64,000 bases of DNA from the NCBI RefSeq assembly GCF_003182355.1, contig NZ_QGTW01000010.1, forward strand, positions 62,001-126,000, read 5' to 3'. This DNA comes from Cytobacillus oceanisediminis. GTDB lineage: Bacteria > Bacillota > Bacilli > Bacillales > Cytobacillaceae. The position numbers were made by a program, and so were the translations under genes. This document shows, piece by piece, positions 36,599-47,981 of the stretch. Numbering within the stretch: position 1 is the stretch's first letter; each line of letters opens with the position of its first letter. The notes under the pieces were generated by a model. That model was not told where the DNA came from and searched no databases. It saw only the letters and a program-made list of their open reading frames with translations.

Positions 36599-37042
36599 AT
36601 GAGTCTTCTCGAGCGTTTAAATGAAGATATGAAACAAGCGATGAGGAATAAAGAAAAAGAAAAACTCACTGTCATTCGTATGATTAAAGCTTCGCTTCAA
36701 AACGAAGCCATCAAGCTCGGTAAAGAGCTTAACGAAGAACAGGAGTTAACTGTCCTTTCTCGCGAAGTTAAACAACGCAAGGATTCCCTCCATGAATTTG
36801 AAAAAGCAGGTCGTGAAGACCTTGTTGAAAAAATTCGTACTGAACTTCAGTATGTCGAATTATATATGCCTAAACAGCTCTCTGAAGAAGAGGTTTCTAA
36901 AATCGTTGCTGAAACGGTTACTGAAACTGGTGCATCCTCAAAGGCTGATATGGGAAAAGTGATGGCTGCCATTATGCCTAAAGTAAAAGGCAAAGCAGAC
37001 GGATCACTAGTAAATAAACTTGTACAACAACACCTTTCATAA
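36599..37042 (+). CDS. yqeY: GatB/YqeY domain protein
   Basis: A 147-residue helical protein homologous to the C-terminal tRNA-binding part of GatB ([54 protein letters not shown]). Stand-alone role unknown. ATG 36599 is chosen because GAGAGGG lies at proper distance; ATG 36590 is very close to it. Co-transcribed with rpsU. Confidence 0.93.
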   Translation: MSLLERLNEDMKQAMRNKEKEKLTVIRMIKASLQNEAIKLGKELNEEQELTVLSREVKQRKDSLHEFEKAGREDLVEKIRTELQYVELYMPKQLSEEEVSKIVAETVTETGASSKADMGKVMAAIMPKVKGKADGSLVNKLVQQHLS

Positions 37043-37053
37043 AACTATGTAAT

Positions 37054-37088
37054 AAAAGACCGAAGGCCCTAGGCTAACGGTCTTTTTT
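37054..37088 (+). terminator. Terminator of rpsU-yqeY
   Basis: AAGACCG/CGGTCTT around an internal GGCCCTAGGC hairpin, then TTTTTTA. Confidence 0.88.
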
Positions 37089-37273
37089 ATTTTATTTGGA
37101 AACCGGTGGGCACCAAAGTTATATGGCAGGCTCATAAAATTTCAGACATGAAATTAACAAGCCCGGTTTTTATAAAAAATTTCATTGTTAACTGCCGCTA
37201 ATACATCTAACTATAGCCATTAGTGGGTTATACTAAAAAAAGGATATACAGTTTCATTTTTTCTTTTAAAAGA

Positions 37274-37300
37274 TGAAACTTTTATCAGGGTTCAACCGTA
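37274..37300 (+). promoter_or_regulatory. Candidate sigma-W promoter of yqeZ-floA-yqfB
   Basis: TGAAAC (37274-37279), 17 bases, CGTA (37297-37300). This resembles the ECF sigma-W pattern TGAAAC-N16/17-CGTA. In B. subtilis the yqeZ-yqfAB operon is a known sigma-W target. It also rules out the coding frame that begins at 37273. Confidence 0.7.
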
Positions 37301-37344
37301 GATACATACATATATTCAAGTTTCACTTCGAAGGGGGGAAAGAG

Positions 37345-38676
37345 ATGACTGTAAGAAGGCTTTTAACAATCTTTTCATTTTTGCTTGCTTTTGTCCTGAT
37401 GGCTGTCCCTTTTCAGGGAAAAGCCGATAATGAAATTGTCTATATAGCGCCTATTGAGGAAACGGTGGAAAAAGGGCTTTACGCTTTTTTGAGCAGGGCA
37501 GTCCAAACAGCTGAGGAAGAGAATGCTTCTGCCATTATATTTGAAATAAATACTCCTGGCGGGGCAGTAGATGCAGCAGGTGAGATTGGAAAACTTTTAA
37601 CATCGACAAAAGTGAAAACGATTTCGTTTGTTAATAAGCAGGCTTTATCAGCCGGTGCCTATATTTCATTAAATACAGATGAAATTTACATGGTGCCTGG
37701 CTCCACAATGGGTTCTGCTGCTATCATAGACCAGCAGGGCAATACGGCTGGGAAAAAAGCTGAATCATACTGGTTTGCTGCTATGCAGAGCGCGGCGAGG
37801 CAGACTGATAGAGATCCTATTTACGCACTTGCTATGGCAGATGAATCAGTTGATTTGCCAAAGCTTGGCGCGCCTAAAGGAAAGCTGCTCACCTTAACGG
37901 CTGAGCAGGCTGAGGAAGTGGGCTATTCGGAAGGTACCGTTGATTCAAGGGCCGATTTATTGAAAAGGCTTGGATATGAGAATGCTCAAATAAGAACCAT
38001 TGATGAAAGTTTTGCAGAAAAGCTGGCCCGCTTTATTACCCATCCGGTAGTGGTTCCAATTCTTTTATCAATCGGAAGCTTAGGGCTGGTGCTTGAGCTA
38101 TATTCACCAGGCTTTGGAATTCCAGGTTTTATGGGGCTATCGGCATTGCTGCTTTTCTTCTATGGCCATATGGTCGCTGGTTTAGCAGGATATGAAACAC
38201 TTATCCTCTTTGTGATCGGCATTGGCTTAATTATTGCAGAGTTTTTCCTCCCTGGCGGCATTGCAGGCATAGCAGGAATTGGTGCAATATTGGGCAGTCT
38301 GTTTTTGGCGACTGACAATGTAGTCCATATGGGAATTTCTCTTCTAATTGCACTAGCGGTTTCGGTTTTGGCATCTATATTAATGATAAAGGTGTTTGGT
38401 AAAAGGATGAAATTCTTTAAAAAAATCATTTTAACCGATAGCACAAATACAGAAAGAGGCTATATTTCGAATAAAAGCAGGCTCGAACTGATTGGGCTGG
38501 AAGGGTATGCTTTAACGGCACTCCGCCCATCAGGAACAGTAGTCCTCAAGGATGAACGAATTGACGTTGTCAGCGAGGGAGGCTATATAGCCAAAGGAGC
38601 CAACGTAAAAGTTGTTAAAGCGGAAGGTTCCCGTATTGTTGTAAGGGAAATATCTAATCTTGATTTAGATAAATAA
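37345..38676 (+). CDS. yqeZ: NfeD family membrane serine protease (YqeZ)
   Basis: A 443-residue partner of flotillin. Order: signal/anchor (about 5-25), a ClpP/SppA-like protease domain with the serine region [11 protein letters not shown] and upstream FEINTPGG, four to five membrane helices (about 230-350) and a C-terminal OB fold typical of long NfeD ([20 protein letters not shown]). ATG 37345 has GGGGGGAAAG upstream. It forms an operon with floA and yqfB; part of envelope stress and antimicrobial-peptide resistance in B. subtilis. Confidence 0.92.
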   Translation: MTVRRLLTIFSFLLAFVLMAVPFQGKADNEIVYIAPIEETVEKGLYAFLSRAVQTAEEENASAIIFEINTPGGAVDAAGEIGKLLTSTKVKTISFVNKQALSAGAYISLNTDEIYMVPGSTMGSAAIIDQQGNTAGKKAESYWFAAMQSAARQTDRDPIYALAMADESVDLPKLGAPKGKLLTLTAEQAEEVGYSEGTVDSRADLLKRLGYENAQIRTIDESFAEKLARFITHPVVVPILLSIGSLGLVLELYSPGFGIPGFMGLSALLLFFYGHMVAGLAGYETLILFVIGIGLIIAEFFLPGGIAGIAGIGAILGSLFLATDNVVHMGISLLIALAVSVLASILMIKVFGKRMKFFKKIILTDSTNTERGYISNKSRLELIGLEGYALTALRPSGTVVLKDERIDVVSEGGYIAKGANVKVVKAEGSRIVVREISNLDLDK

Positions 38677-38696
38677 AAATTTCAGGAGGTAGGAAC

Positions 38697-39695
38697 ATGT
38701 TAGAAGCAGGAACAGTATTTGTCCTGGTTGCCGTTGTACTGGGAGTTATTTTGTTGGGTGTTTTATTTACCTTTGTACCGGTAATGCTGTGGATTTCAGC
38801 ATTGGCAGCCGGAGTTAGAGTCAGCATATTCACATTAATTGGGATGAGGCTTCGCCGGGTTATTCCCAGCAGAGTGATCAATCCGTTAATTAAAGCCCAT
38901 AAAGCAGGACTTGATGTTTCCACAAACCAGCTTGAAAGCCATTACCTGGCTGGCGGTAATGTTGACCGCGTTGTGAATGCATTGATTGCGGCTCACCGTG
39001 CAAATATTGACTTAAGCTTTGAACGCAGCGCGGCTATTGATTTGGCAGGCCGTGATGTTTTGGAAGCAGTTCAGATGAGCGTTAACCCTAAAGTGATTGA
39101 AACACCTTTCATTGCCGGTGTAGCGATGGATGGTATTGAAGTGAAGGCAAAAGCAAGAATCACAGTAAGAGCAAATATTGACCGCCTTGTCGGGGGGGCC
39201 GGCGAGGAAACGATTGTGGCGCGTGTCGGTGAAGGGATTGTATCGACAATCGGTTCATCTGACAATCATAAAAAGGTTCTGGAGAATCCAGATATGATTT
39301 CTCAAACAGTTCTTTCAAAAGGATTGGATGCGGGAACTGCCTTTGAGATTCTCTCGATTGATATTGCGGATGTGGATATCGGCAAAAACATTGGAGCAGA
39401 ATTACAGACTGAGCAAGCAGAGGCAGATAAGAAAATTGCCCAGGCTAAAGCGGAAGAAAGACGTGCAATGGCTGTAGCGCAGGAACAGGAAATGAAAGCC
39501 CGCGTAGAAGAAATGAGAGCGAAGGTTGTAGAAGCAGAGGCCCAGGTACCGCTGGCCATGTCAGAAGCGCTTCGTTCCGGTAATATTGGTGTTATGGATT
39601 ATATGAATATCCAAAACATTTCAGCTGACACGGAAATGAGAGATTCAATCGGCAATATGAGTGAAGACCGCAAAGATGGCCGTAAAAACGACTAA
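38697..39695 (+). CDS. floA: Flotillin-like protein FloA
   Basis: Membrane-microdomain scaffold of 332 residues. An N-terminal hydrophobic hairpin (about 5-45) is followed by the SPFH-like domain and a coiled, Ala/Glu-rich region ([20 protein letters not shown] lies within it). It ends with the FloA-type [22 protein letters not shown] 38697 has AGGAGGT. Middle gene of the sigma-W-type operon. Confidence 0.96.
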   Translation: MLEAGTVFVLVAVVLGVILLGVLFTFVPVMLWISALAAGVRVSIFTLIGMRLRRVIPSRVINPLIKAHKAGLDVSTNQLESHYLAGGNVDRVVNALIAAHRANIDLSFERSAAIDLAGRDVLEAVQMSVNPKVIETPFIAGVAMDGIEVKAKARITVRANIDRLVGGAGEETIVARVGEGIVSTIGSSDNHKKVLENPDMISQTVLSKGLDAGTAFEILSIDIADVDIGKNIGAELQTEQAEADKKIAQAKAEERRAMAVAQEQEMKARVEEMRAKVVEAEAQVPLAMSEALRSGNIGVMDYMNIQNISADTEMRDSIGNMSEDRKDGRKND

Positions 39696-39729
39696 ATGAT
39701 CCCTGAAGGGGAGAAGGGAGGAAACTCTC

Positions 39730-40197
39730 TTGGAAATATTATTGGAGAATCCATTTATTCTAATAGCTCTAATAGCGTTTATCTCTTCCTTCTTTAAGAA
39801 AAAGAAGGGAGAACAGCGTGAAAACCCAAAAAAACCTCCAAAGCAGAGGCCTCAGCCGCAAGCAGAGCGTCCTGCGGTGGAGGCTTCAATGGAAAAAGCG
39901 CTGAAAGAGGAAAAGAGGCAGCAGGCAGAGAGAGCAAGCAGGATCGAAGAAGAATACAGGCGGCGAAAACAGCAGGCAGAGGAAAGTATGAGGGCCCTTC
40001 AGAACCAAAAGAGCGCTGCTGAAAGAAAAGCAAATTCACTAAGGGAACCGGCCGCGAAGTTAGTGGAACGTCCACACACCCAACCTTCAGGCCAGTTTAC
40101 GCCTAAAAAGCAGGCACTTGTCGATGGAGTCATATGGTCTGAGATCTTGGGTCCGCCCAGAGCAAAGAATCCCCATCGTTCGATTCAAAGGAAGTAA
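39730..40197 (+). CDS. yqfB: YqfB-like membrane-anchored protein
   Basis: A 155-residue protein with a single N-terminal membrane segment (about 5-22), then a highly charged, low-complexity Lys/Glu/Gln region with coiled-coil character and a conserved C-terminal stretch (VDGVIWSEILGPPRAKNPH). It occupies the yqfB position; function unknown. TTG start at 39730 with GGGAGGAAAC upstream. A terminator that overlaps the yqfC ribosome site ends the unit. Confidence 0.82.
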   Translation: MEILLENPFILIALIAFISSFFKKKKGEQRENPKKPPKQRPQPQAERPAVEASMEKALKEEKRQQAERASRIEEEYRRRKQQAEESMRALQNQKSAAERKANSLREPAAKLVERPHTQPSGQFTPKKQALVDGVIWSEILGPPRAKNPHRSIQRK

Positions 40198-40212
40198 TTA
40201 AAAATAAGTGCT

Positions 40213-40262
40213 AGAACCTTCGTTCATTTCATACATATGAGATGAAAGGGGGTTCTTTTTTT
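40213..40262 (+). terminator. Terminator after yqfB that contains the yqfC ribosome site
   Basis: AGAACC/GGTTCT (40213-40218, 40251-40256) encloses TTCATTTC/GAGATGAA (40223-40230, 40239-40246). A seven-T run ends at the yqfC ATG. The 3' arm includes AAAGGGGG, the only Shine-Dalgarno for yqfC. Confidence 0.8.
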
Positions 40263-40553
40263 ATGGCAAAAAAATGGGGACATTTCGTCCGCAGCTGGAT
40301 GACTAAAAATATGGAGCTTCCTCAAGATGTCATGATGGATTTACCCCGCATCACTATGATTGGACAAATCCATATATATATTGAAAACCACAGGGGATTA
40401 CTTGCCTTTTCAGATAAGGAACTAAGGCTTCTTTTGAAGCAGGGACAGTTATTAATTAAAGGTAAAGCGTTTGTTATAAAAACGATTTTGCCTGAAGAGA
40501 TACTGCTGGAGGGGAAAATTGACTCAGTTACCTATATTACAGACAATGATTAA
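40263..40553 (+). CDS. yqfC: Sporulation protein YqfC
   Basis: A 96-residue YabP/YqfC-family protein (ELPQDVMMDLPRITMIGQIHIYIENHRGLLAF). It is sigma-E-controlled in B. subtilis and pairs with YqfD. ATG 40263 sits ten bases after AAAGGGGG; the earlier in-frame ATG 40242 is inside the terminator stem. yqfD follows 18 bases later. Confidence 0.92.
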   Translation: MAKKWGHFVRSWMTKNMELPQDVMMDLPRITMIGQIHIYIENHRGLLAFSDKELRLLLKQGQLLIKGKAFVIKTILPEEILLEGKIDSVTYITDND

Positions 40554-40571
40554 TTATTCAGGGGGAAGGAA

Positions 40572-41765
40572 ATGAAGAACCAGTGGATTGAGTTTTATAG
40601 GGGTCTTGTAACAGTTAAAGCAAGCGGAAAGGGAATTGAACGGTTTATTAATACGCTTACCCGAAGCGGAATTTACATCTGGAATGTAAAGAATCATGGC
40701 ACGCAGGCTGTGACTTTTAAAATGAAGCTTGAAGATGCCAAAAAAATCAGAAGCCTCGCCAGGAACAGCGATTGCAAAATCGAGTTCCTGCAGCGGGCGG
40801 GAGCCCCTTTTCTTTTTAAAAGGCTGTTGAAGAACAGCGGGTTTGTCGCTGGTGCATTGGCTTTTTTTGCAGTAATCCTTCTTTTATCCAATATGGTATG
40901 GGGAATTGAAATTAAAGGAGCGAACCCTGCCACAGAATATCAGATTCGCAAAGAACTGGACAAGATGGGCCTTAAAACAGGAAAGCTGCAGTTCTTTGTT
41001 GATAATGTTGAATCGATTCAGCGGAAGTTATCCAATAATATTGAAGCCATAACGTGGGTTGGTGTGGAGCTGAAAGGGACAACCTACCATTTACAGGTTG
41101 TGGAAAAGAATGAGCCTGATAAGCCGGAATATTTAAGTCCACGGCATTTAGTGGCCAAAAAGAAGGCCGTCATAGTGGATATGTTTGTTGAAGAAGGCCG
41201 GCCTGTTGTTGATATACATGATCATGTCCAGCCTGGCCAGCTCCTAGTGTCTGGTATAATCGGAAAAGAGGGGGAAACAGAGACCGTTCCTGCCAGAGGA
41301 GAAGTTTTAGGTGAGACATGGTACAAATCAACAGTGGAGCTGCCTCTTAAGAGCACTTTTCAAGTTTTTAATGGGAATGAAAAAGTAAAGCATTCCATTA
41401 CAATTGGGTCATTAAACATCCCTGTATGGGGATTTGGCAAGCCGGAGTTTAAAGAATATGAATTAGAGGAAAATGAAAAGAGAATCAGATTCTTAAAGTG
41501 GGAGCTTCCTTTTTCGTATAAAAATGTAACTTTCAGGGAAAGAGAGCAGGTAACCAGGATTTATTCAAACGAAGAAGCATTTGATGTTGCGAAAGTTATG
41601 GCGCGAAATGATATAAAAAACCGTCTAGAAGAAAATGCTAAGGTTAAGGGTGAAAAAGTTTTGCACCAATCAGTTGACAATGGTAAAGTAACAATATCAA
41701 TACATTTCCAAATTATTGAGAACATTGCAGAAGGACAACCAATTATTCAAGGAGATTCGGAATGA
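40572..41765 (+). CDS. yqfD: Sporulation protein YqfD
   Basis: A 397-residue membrane protein. Its cytoplasmic N-terminal part is followed by one membrane helix (about 92-112) and a large extracytoplasmic region beginning with a POTRA-like segment (VWGIEIKGANPATEYQIRKEL). Required for efficient sporulation in related species; mechanism not established. ATG 40572 has GGGGGAAGG. The stop overlaps the phoH start (ATGA). Confidence 0.93.
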   Translation: MKNQWIEFYRGLVTVKASGKGIERFINTLTRSGIYIWNVKNHGTQAVTFKMKLEDAKKIRSLARNSDCKIEFLQRAGAPFLFKRLLKNSGFVAGALAFFAVILLLSNMVWGIEIKGANPATEYQIRKELDKMGLKTGKLQFFVDNVESIQRKLSNNIEAITWVGVELKGTTYHLQVVEKNEPDKPEYLSPRHLVAKKKAVIVDMFVEEGRPVVDIHDHVQPGQLLVSGIIGKEGETETVPARGEVLGETWYKSTVELPLKSTFQVFNGNEKVKHSITIGSLNIPVWGFGKPEFKEYELEENEKRIRFLKWELPFSYKNVTFREREQVTRIYSNEEAFDVAKVMARNDIKNRLEENAKVKGEKVLHQSVDNGKVTISIHFQIIENIAEGQPIIQGDSE

Positions 41766-42724
41766 CAGAAGACTTGAAAACAATGAATGTGCAGCTGGAA
41801 GACCCAAATGAAGCCATTGCCTTATTGGGGAATTCGGATGCGAACCTAAAAATTATTGAACAAGAACTGAATGTATCCATTGTGACTAGAGGCGAATCCG
41901 TTTACGTATCTGGAGAAATGGATAAGGTAGAGCTGGTCGGCAAGGTACTGGAAAAATTACTTTATGTTATTCGAAAAGGAATAAATATAAGCCAGAGAGA
42001 TGTCGTGTATGCACTTCAAATGGCGAATAAAGGAACGCTTGAATATTTCAGTGATTTATATGAGGAAGAAATAACGAAAAATGCAAAAGGCAAGTCCATT
42101 CGAGTGAAAACACTGGGGCAGCGCCAATATATTAATGCCATCCGCAAAAATGACCTTGTGTTTGGCATTGGTCCAGCTGGAACAGGAAAGACGTACCTGG
42201 CAGTTGTCATGGCCGTCAACGCATTAAAGAATGGCAATGTAAAGCGAATTATCCTTACCCGTCCCGCTGTTGAAGCAGGAGAAAGCCTCGGTTTTTTGCC
42301 GGGCGATTTAAAGGAAAAGGTCGATCCTTATTTGAGGCCTTTGTATGATGCATTGCATGATATATTAGGGACAGAGCATACCCAAAGGATGATTGAAAGA
42401 GGTACTATCGAAATTGCTCCATTAGCTTATATGCGGGGAAGAACACTGGATGATGCTTTTGTCATTCTGGATGAAGCACAAAATACAACCCAAGCTCAAA
42501 TGAAAATGTTTTTAACCCGCCTGGGCTTTGGATCAAAAATGATCATTACTGGAGATCAAACACAAGTCGATCTTCCAAAGGGAGTAAAATCAGGTCTAAT
42601 TGTGGCTGAAAACATTCTAGGCGGAGTTAAGGGTTTATCATTTGTTCATTTGGAACAAAGCGATGTTGTGCGCCACCCGCTGGTAGCAAAAATTATTCAG
42701 GCCTATGAAAAAGATAATACCTAA
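41762..42724 (+). CDS. phoH: PhoH family P-loop ATPase
   Basis: A 320-residue ATPase (YqfE, like E. coli YbeZ). Walker A GPAGTGKTYLAV is near residue 137, Walker B FVILDEAQN near 238. The N-terminal KH-like part is typical. It probably acts with the RNase YbeY, encoded two genes downstream, in RNA or ribosome quality control. Start overlaps yqfD; a terminator follows. Confidence 0.94.
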   Translation: MTEDLKTMNVQLEDPNEAIALLGNSDANLKIIEQELNVSIVTRGESVYVSGEMDKVELVGKVLEKLLYVIRKGINISQRDVVYALQMANKGTLEYFSDLYEEEITKNAKGKSIRVKTLGQRQYINAIRKNDLVFGIGPAGTGKTYLAVVMAVNALKNGNVKRIILTRPAVEAGESLGFLPGDLKEKVDPYLRPLYDALHDILGTEHTQRMIERGTIEIAPLAYMRGRTLDDAFVILDEAQNTTQAQMKMFLTRLGFGSKMIITGDQTQVDLPKGVKSGLIVAENILGGVKGLSFVHLEQSDVVRHPLVAKIIQAYEKDNT

Positions 42725-42752
42725 AAAACCGCCGGCTTTTTGGCGGTTTTTT
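42723..42752. terminator. Terminator of yqfC-yqfD-phoH
   Basis: AAAAAACCGCC/GGCGGTTTTTT with an 8-base loop. Confidence 0.92.
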
Positions 42753-42896
42753 CTTTGCGGTTATGTTCATGGTCTAATTGCTGGTAAGTTCAAAATTTTT
42801 TTTTGAAAAGGATTTCCACTTTTCAAGAAGATTATGGGATTATTTGCTATTAGTGAAATGTTTAGGTAACCTGTTAATAAATAGATATTTTTGTTG

Positions 42897-42925
42897 GTGA
42901 AACTTAATAAAAAAACTGTTATGAT
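42897..42925 (+). promoter_or_regulatory. Candidate promoter of the pgpH operon
   Basis: GTGAAA (42897-42902), 17 bases, TATGAT (42920-42925), in the 250-base gap after the phoH terminator. Confidence 0.55.
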
Positions 42926-43004
42926 TTTACATAATTAAAGAGAATGCATTAAGTTGCTAATAAAAGCTTATCTGGCAGCTTTTAGCCAAGATAGGAGGGG
43001 TAAT

Positions 43005-45197
43005 GTGGTAAACCTTCAGCAGAGTATGAATAAAATCAGGAATTTATTAAATATGACTTTTTTTCGGGTGTTGCTATTTCTTCTTTTGGGCATCGTTATG
43101 TATTTTTCCATGTATAGCAATGTTAAACCGGAAAAATTGGATCTTGGTTTATTCTCTGTAGCTGAACAGACCATCAGATCCCCGATAACCATTGAAGATA
43201 AAGCGAGCACAGAGAGAAAGAAAAAAGAAGCCGAAAATAATGTAAAAGATATATACGTTGTAAAAAAAGAAATAGCGCAGAACCGGGTTGATTTAGTCAC
43301 CTCCATTTTCGGATCTGTTTCTGAAGTGAATGAAGAAGTGCAAGAAGAGATGGAAGAAAAAGAAAAAGAGGCTTCTGAACCGGCACAGGAGGGTGCAGAG
43401 GCTTCGAAGCCGTCAGTTCCTTCTCCAAATGAGAAACTGGCACGGGTAAAAGAAAAACTGACAGAAGATGTAACAAGGGAAGTTTCCGATGGGGTATTTC
43501 TGGCATTGCTGAAGGCAAAAGAGGGTGAACTTTCAATAGCCAAAGACCTCACGGTAACAGCCATTAATAAGATTATGAATAGTGAGATACCGGCAGAACA
43601 GGTAGAGAATGCTAAAAAACGGGTCGAGGAAGAACTTCGATTTACCAGTTTAAGTTCTGATTTAAAGCAGGCTGCAATTGAATTAGGGCGTTATGCTATT
43701 TATCAAAATCAATTTTATGACCCGGTAGCAACAGAAGAATTGCGTCAGCAGACAGTAGAGAGTGTTGAACCTGTTAAAATTCTTCAGGGCCAGATTATTG
43801 TTGAAGAAAATCAGCTGATCAGCAGAGATATATACAGACAGCTTGAGCTTGTAGGGCTCCTCGACAGCGTTAATTCCATACAGCCCTTCATTGGACTTTC
43901 AATGATTATCGTGATTGTTCTTTTTGCTCTGTATTACTACTTCCATGAATTAAATGTTCAAACTGAAGTCAAGCAAAGTTATTTGCTTCTGTTCAGCCTT
44001 GTTTTTATATTGTCCATATTGCTGATGAAGGTCATAAGCATTTTCCAGGAATACGATTACTCGGAAATAGGCTATATTTTCCCTGCCGCTATGGGTGCCA
44101 TGCTAATTAAGATTTTAATCGATGAAAAACTGGCGCTTTATTTTACAATTATTATGGCTATCTGCGGAAGCATCATTTTTAACGAAGGAATTACCGGCAC
44201 ATTCCAGGTAACCGCCGGAATCTATATTATTTGCAGCGGTCTGGCAGCAATCCTGTTTTTAAGCAAGCAAAATCGCCGCTCCAAAATTTTGCAGGCTGGC
44301 ATGTTTGTATCAGCAGTAAACATTATCATTATTTTTTCGCTGATGTTTCTAAGAAATGGCCATTATGATACTGTTGAATATGGTTTTTACTTTGTGATTG
44401 CGCTTATTTCAGGCATATCTTCCGCAGTCCTTACGATTGGGCTGCTGCCGTATTTTGAAGCTGGTTTCGGTATTTTATCAACCATGAGGCTGATTGAGCT
44501 GTCGAATCCAAACCATCCGCTGCTGAGAAAGATTTTGACCGAGGCCCCGGGTACTTACCATCATAGTGTGATGGTTGCCAATCTCTCAGAATCTGCCTGT
44601 GAAGCAATTGGTGCAAATGGGCTTTTGGCGAGGGTTGGCTGCTATTATCACGATATCGGCAAAACAAAGCGCCCGCAATTTTTTATTGAAAACCAGGTTA
44701 ATATTGAGAACCCTCACGACCGGCTTCCGCCGCAGACCAGCAAAAACATAATCATTGCACATGCTGCAGATGGTGCTGAAATGCTGAGAAAGCACAAGAT
44801 GCCGAAAGAGATTGTCGATATTGCCGAACAGCATCATGGGACTACATTGCTAAAATATTTTTACCATAAAGCAAAACAAAATGGACTGGAAGTCAAAGAG
44901 GAGGATTACCGGTATCCTGGACCGAAAGCGCAATCAAAGGAATCCGCAGTTATTGGGATTGCTGATAGTGTAGAGGCTGCAGTCCGTTCCATGTCGCACC
45001 CTACTACTGAACAAATTGAAGGACTGGTCAAAAATATTATTGCAGACCGGCTTCAGGATGGACAGTTGAATGAATGTGATTTAACCTTAAAAGAACTGGA
45101 AACCGTTTCACTCTCATTTTGTGAAACGTTAAATGGAATATTCCATTCTCGTATTGAGTATCCTGAAATGACAAAACAGAAGGTGAAACAAGCATGA
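43005..45197 (+). CDS. pgpH: Cyclic-di-AMP phosphodiesterase PgpH (7TM-HD)
   Basis: Membrane enzyme of 730 residues (YqfF) that hydrolyses c-di-AMP. Order: N-terminal helix (about 15-38), a large extracellular domain with acidic low-complexity stretches, a 7TM region (about 290-490) and a cytosolic HD domain ([25 protein letters not shown] near 545, HAADG, EQHHGTT). GTG 43005 behind AGGAGGGG is chosen; a longer frame to 42954 lacks a ribosome site. The stop overlaps ybeY. Confidence 0.94.
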   Translation: MVNLQQSMNKIRNLLNMTFFRVLLFLLLGIVMYFSMYSNVKPEKLDLGLFSVAEQTIRSPITIEDKASTERKKKEAENNVKDIYVVKKEIAQNRVDLVTSIFGSVSEVNEEVQEEMEEKEKEASEPAQEGAEASKPSVPSPNEKLARVKEKLTEDVTREVSDGVFLALLKAKEGELSIAKDLTVTAINKIMNSEIPAEQVENAKKRVEEELRFTSLSSDLKQAAIELGRYAIYQNQFYDPVATEELRQQTVESVEPVKILQGQIIVEENQLISRDIYRQLELVGLLDSVNSIQPFIGLSMIIVIVLFALYYYFHELNVQTEVKQSYLLLFSLVFILSILLMKVISIFQEYDYSEIGYIFPAAMGAMLIKILIDEKLALYFTIIMAICGSIIFNEGITGTFQVTAGIYIICSGLAAILFLSKQNRRSKILQAGMFVSAVNIIIIFSLMFLRNGHYDTVEYGFYFVIALISGISSAVLTIGLLPYFEAGFGILSTMRLIELSNPNHPLLRKILTEAPGTYHHSVMVANLSESACEAIGANGLLARVGCYYHDIGKTKRPQFFIENQVNIENPHDRLPPQTSKNIIIAHAADGAEMLRKHKMPKEIVDIAEQHHGTTLLKYFYHKAKQNGLEVKEEDYRYPGPKAQSKESAVIGIADSVEAAVRSMSHPTTEQIEGLVKNIIADRLQDGQLNECDLTLKELETVSLSFCETLNGIFHSRIEYPEMTKQKVKQA

Positions 45198-45664
45198 GTT
45201 TAAGCATTGACTTTTTAGATGAAACAAATGAGCTGATGGAGGACAATATTGCCCAAATAAAAGATTTAATTAACTTTGCCGCCTCAAAAGAAGGAATAGA
45301 GCCGGATAGCGAGGTATCAGTTACATTTGTGACCAATGATCGAATACAGGAAATCAACAGGGAATACCGTGATAAAGATCGGCCGACAGATGTTATTTCG
45401 TTTGCTATGGAAGAACTGGGTGAAGGAGAAGTTGAGCTTGTTGGAGCGGAGATGCCAAGGGTCTTAGGTGACATTATTATATCTGTTGCAAAAGCACAGG
45501 AGCAGGCAGAGGAATACGGACACTCTTTTATGCGGGAACTTGGTTTTTTGGCGGTTCATGGTTTCCTTCATCTCCTAGGGTATGATCATGAAAACGCTGA
45601 GGATGAGGAAAAAATGTTTTCACGCCAGAAGGATATACTTGATGAATTCGGGCTTACGAGGTAA
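45194..45664 (+). CDS. ybeY: Endoribonuclease YbeY
   Basis: Zinc single-strand RNase for 16S rRNA 3'-end maturation and ribosome quality control. The 156 residues hold the metal site [11 protein letters not shown] near residues 121-131 and the central [11 protein letters not shown]. Start overlaps pgpH (ATGA); its last codons overlap dgkA. Confidence 0.95.
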   Translation: MSLSIDFLDETNELMEDNIAQIKDLINFAASKEGIEPDSEVSVTFVTNDRIQEINREYRDKDRPTDVISFAMEELGEGEVELVGAEMPRVLGDIIISVAKAQEQAEEYGHSFMRELGFLAVHGFLHLLGYDHENAEDEEKMFSRQKDILDEFGLTR

Positions 45665-46034
45665 TAACGAACGTACCCACAGTGTCCTTAAATCCTTTAG
45701 TTTTGCCTTTGCCGGCATTAAAGCAGCTGTAAAGAAAGAAAGGAATCTGCAAATACATCTTGTTATTTCTGTAGCTGTTATTTTGCTGGGATTAATATTT
45801 GCCATTTCCCGTCTTGAATGGATTATGGTCCTTTTCGCGATCGGTGGAATGCTGTCACTTGAATTAATGAATACGGCTGTTGAAAGGGTTGTTGATCTTG
45901 CAACCAAAGATTACCATCCCCTTGCAAAGCAAGCGAAGGATATTGCTGCCGGAGCCGTTTTTATATATGCGGCTCTAAGCGTAATAATTGGAGCCATCAT
46001 TTTTTTGCCGAAGATCATCGTTTATATGAGTTGA
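45642..46034 (+). CDS. dgkA: Diacylglycerol/undecaprenol kinase family protein DgkA
   Basis: A small trimeric membrane kinase of 130 residues with three helices and the signature [15 protein letters not shown], then [12 protein letters not shown]. The B. subtilis homologue phosphorylates undecaprenol. ATG 45642 overlaps the end of ybeY by 23 bases and has AAGGATA upstream; the frame is open further upstream but without family similarity. Confidence 0.9.
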   Translation: MNSGLRGNNERTHSVLKSFSFAFAGIKAAVKKERNLQIHLVISVAVILLGLIFAISRLEWIMVLFAIGGMLSLELMNTAVERVVDLATKDYHPLAKQAKDIAAGAVFIYAALSVIIGAIIFLPKIIVYMS

Positions 46035-46039
46035 CCAAG

Positions 46040-46070
46040 AAAGCTGTCCAACTGGGCGGCTTTATTTTTT
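46040..46070 (+). terminator. Terminator after dgkA
   Basis: Stem AAAGCTGTCC/GGGCGGCTTT (46040-46049, 46054-46063, G-U pairs), followed by ATTTTTT. Confidence 0.82.
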
Positions 46071-46151
46071 CCAACCTGCTTATTTCTAGGCATCAAAGAA
46101 AGTTGTTCAGGCAAACCTAATTTCTTGTAACAAAATTGTTATTTCCGAGGT

Positions 46152-46180
46152 TTGAAAACGCTCACTGAATCCGCTAAAAT
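46152..46180 (+). promoter_or_regulatory. Sigma-A promoter of cdd-era with overlapping cre-like site
   Basis: TTGAAA (46152-46157), 17 bases, TAAAAT (46175-46180). TGAAAACGCTCACT at 46153-46166 matches 13 of 14 positions of the CcpA operator consensus TGWAARCGYTWNCW and overlaps the -35 box, where binding would repress. Confidence 0.6.
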
Positions 46181-46292
46181 GACAGAACAGCCTATTTAAA
46201 TTTAAAAAGCTGAAATATTTTTAGAAAATTCAAATTTTTTATTACGTTTTTGCTACAAACGGTGAAAATGGCGGCAAAATGTTGTAAAATAA

Positions 46293-47646
<1,354 letters not shown>

Positions 47647-47807
47647 TATTACCAGCCCTAATTAAAGTATTAACGGTTTTTGGTTAATATGCATGATACT
47701 GATTGACAATATTTTCGTCTCATGATTTTACAAAGACAGGCTATGATATAAATAAAGTATTGGGATAAATAAATTGCTAGTTGAATAACGGAAAGGTGGG
47801 GTTTTCG

Positions 47808-47951
47808 ATGATGGACTTTACCTGGAAAGTGTTTTCCCAGACAGGTAATATTGACACATATCTTCTTTTCAAGGAGCTAGAAAAGGAAACTCAAGAAATA
47901 CCCGGAAATAACGATGAAGAGCTAGCAGAAGCTGATTTTCCCATCTCATAG
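47808..47951 (+). CDS. yqzL: YqzL family small protein (47 aa)
   Basis: A 47-residue protein with the conserved N-terminus MMDFTWKVFSQTGNIDTYLL and an acidic tail. YqzL lies between era and recO in Bacilli; function unknown. ATG 47808 with GAAAGGTGGGG, an excellent ribosome site. Confidence 0.92.
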   Translation: MMDFTWKVFSQTGNIDTYLLFKELEKETQEIPGNNDEELAEADFPIS

Positions 47952-47981
47952 GTTTGTCGAAAGACAGGGATGGTGTCAAAG

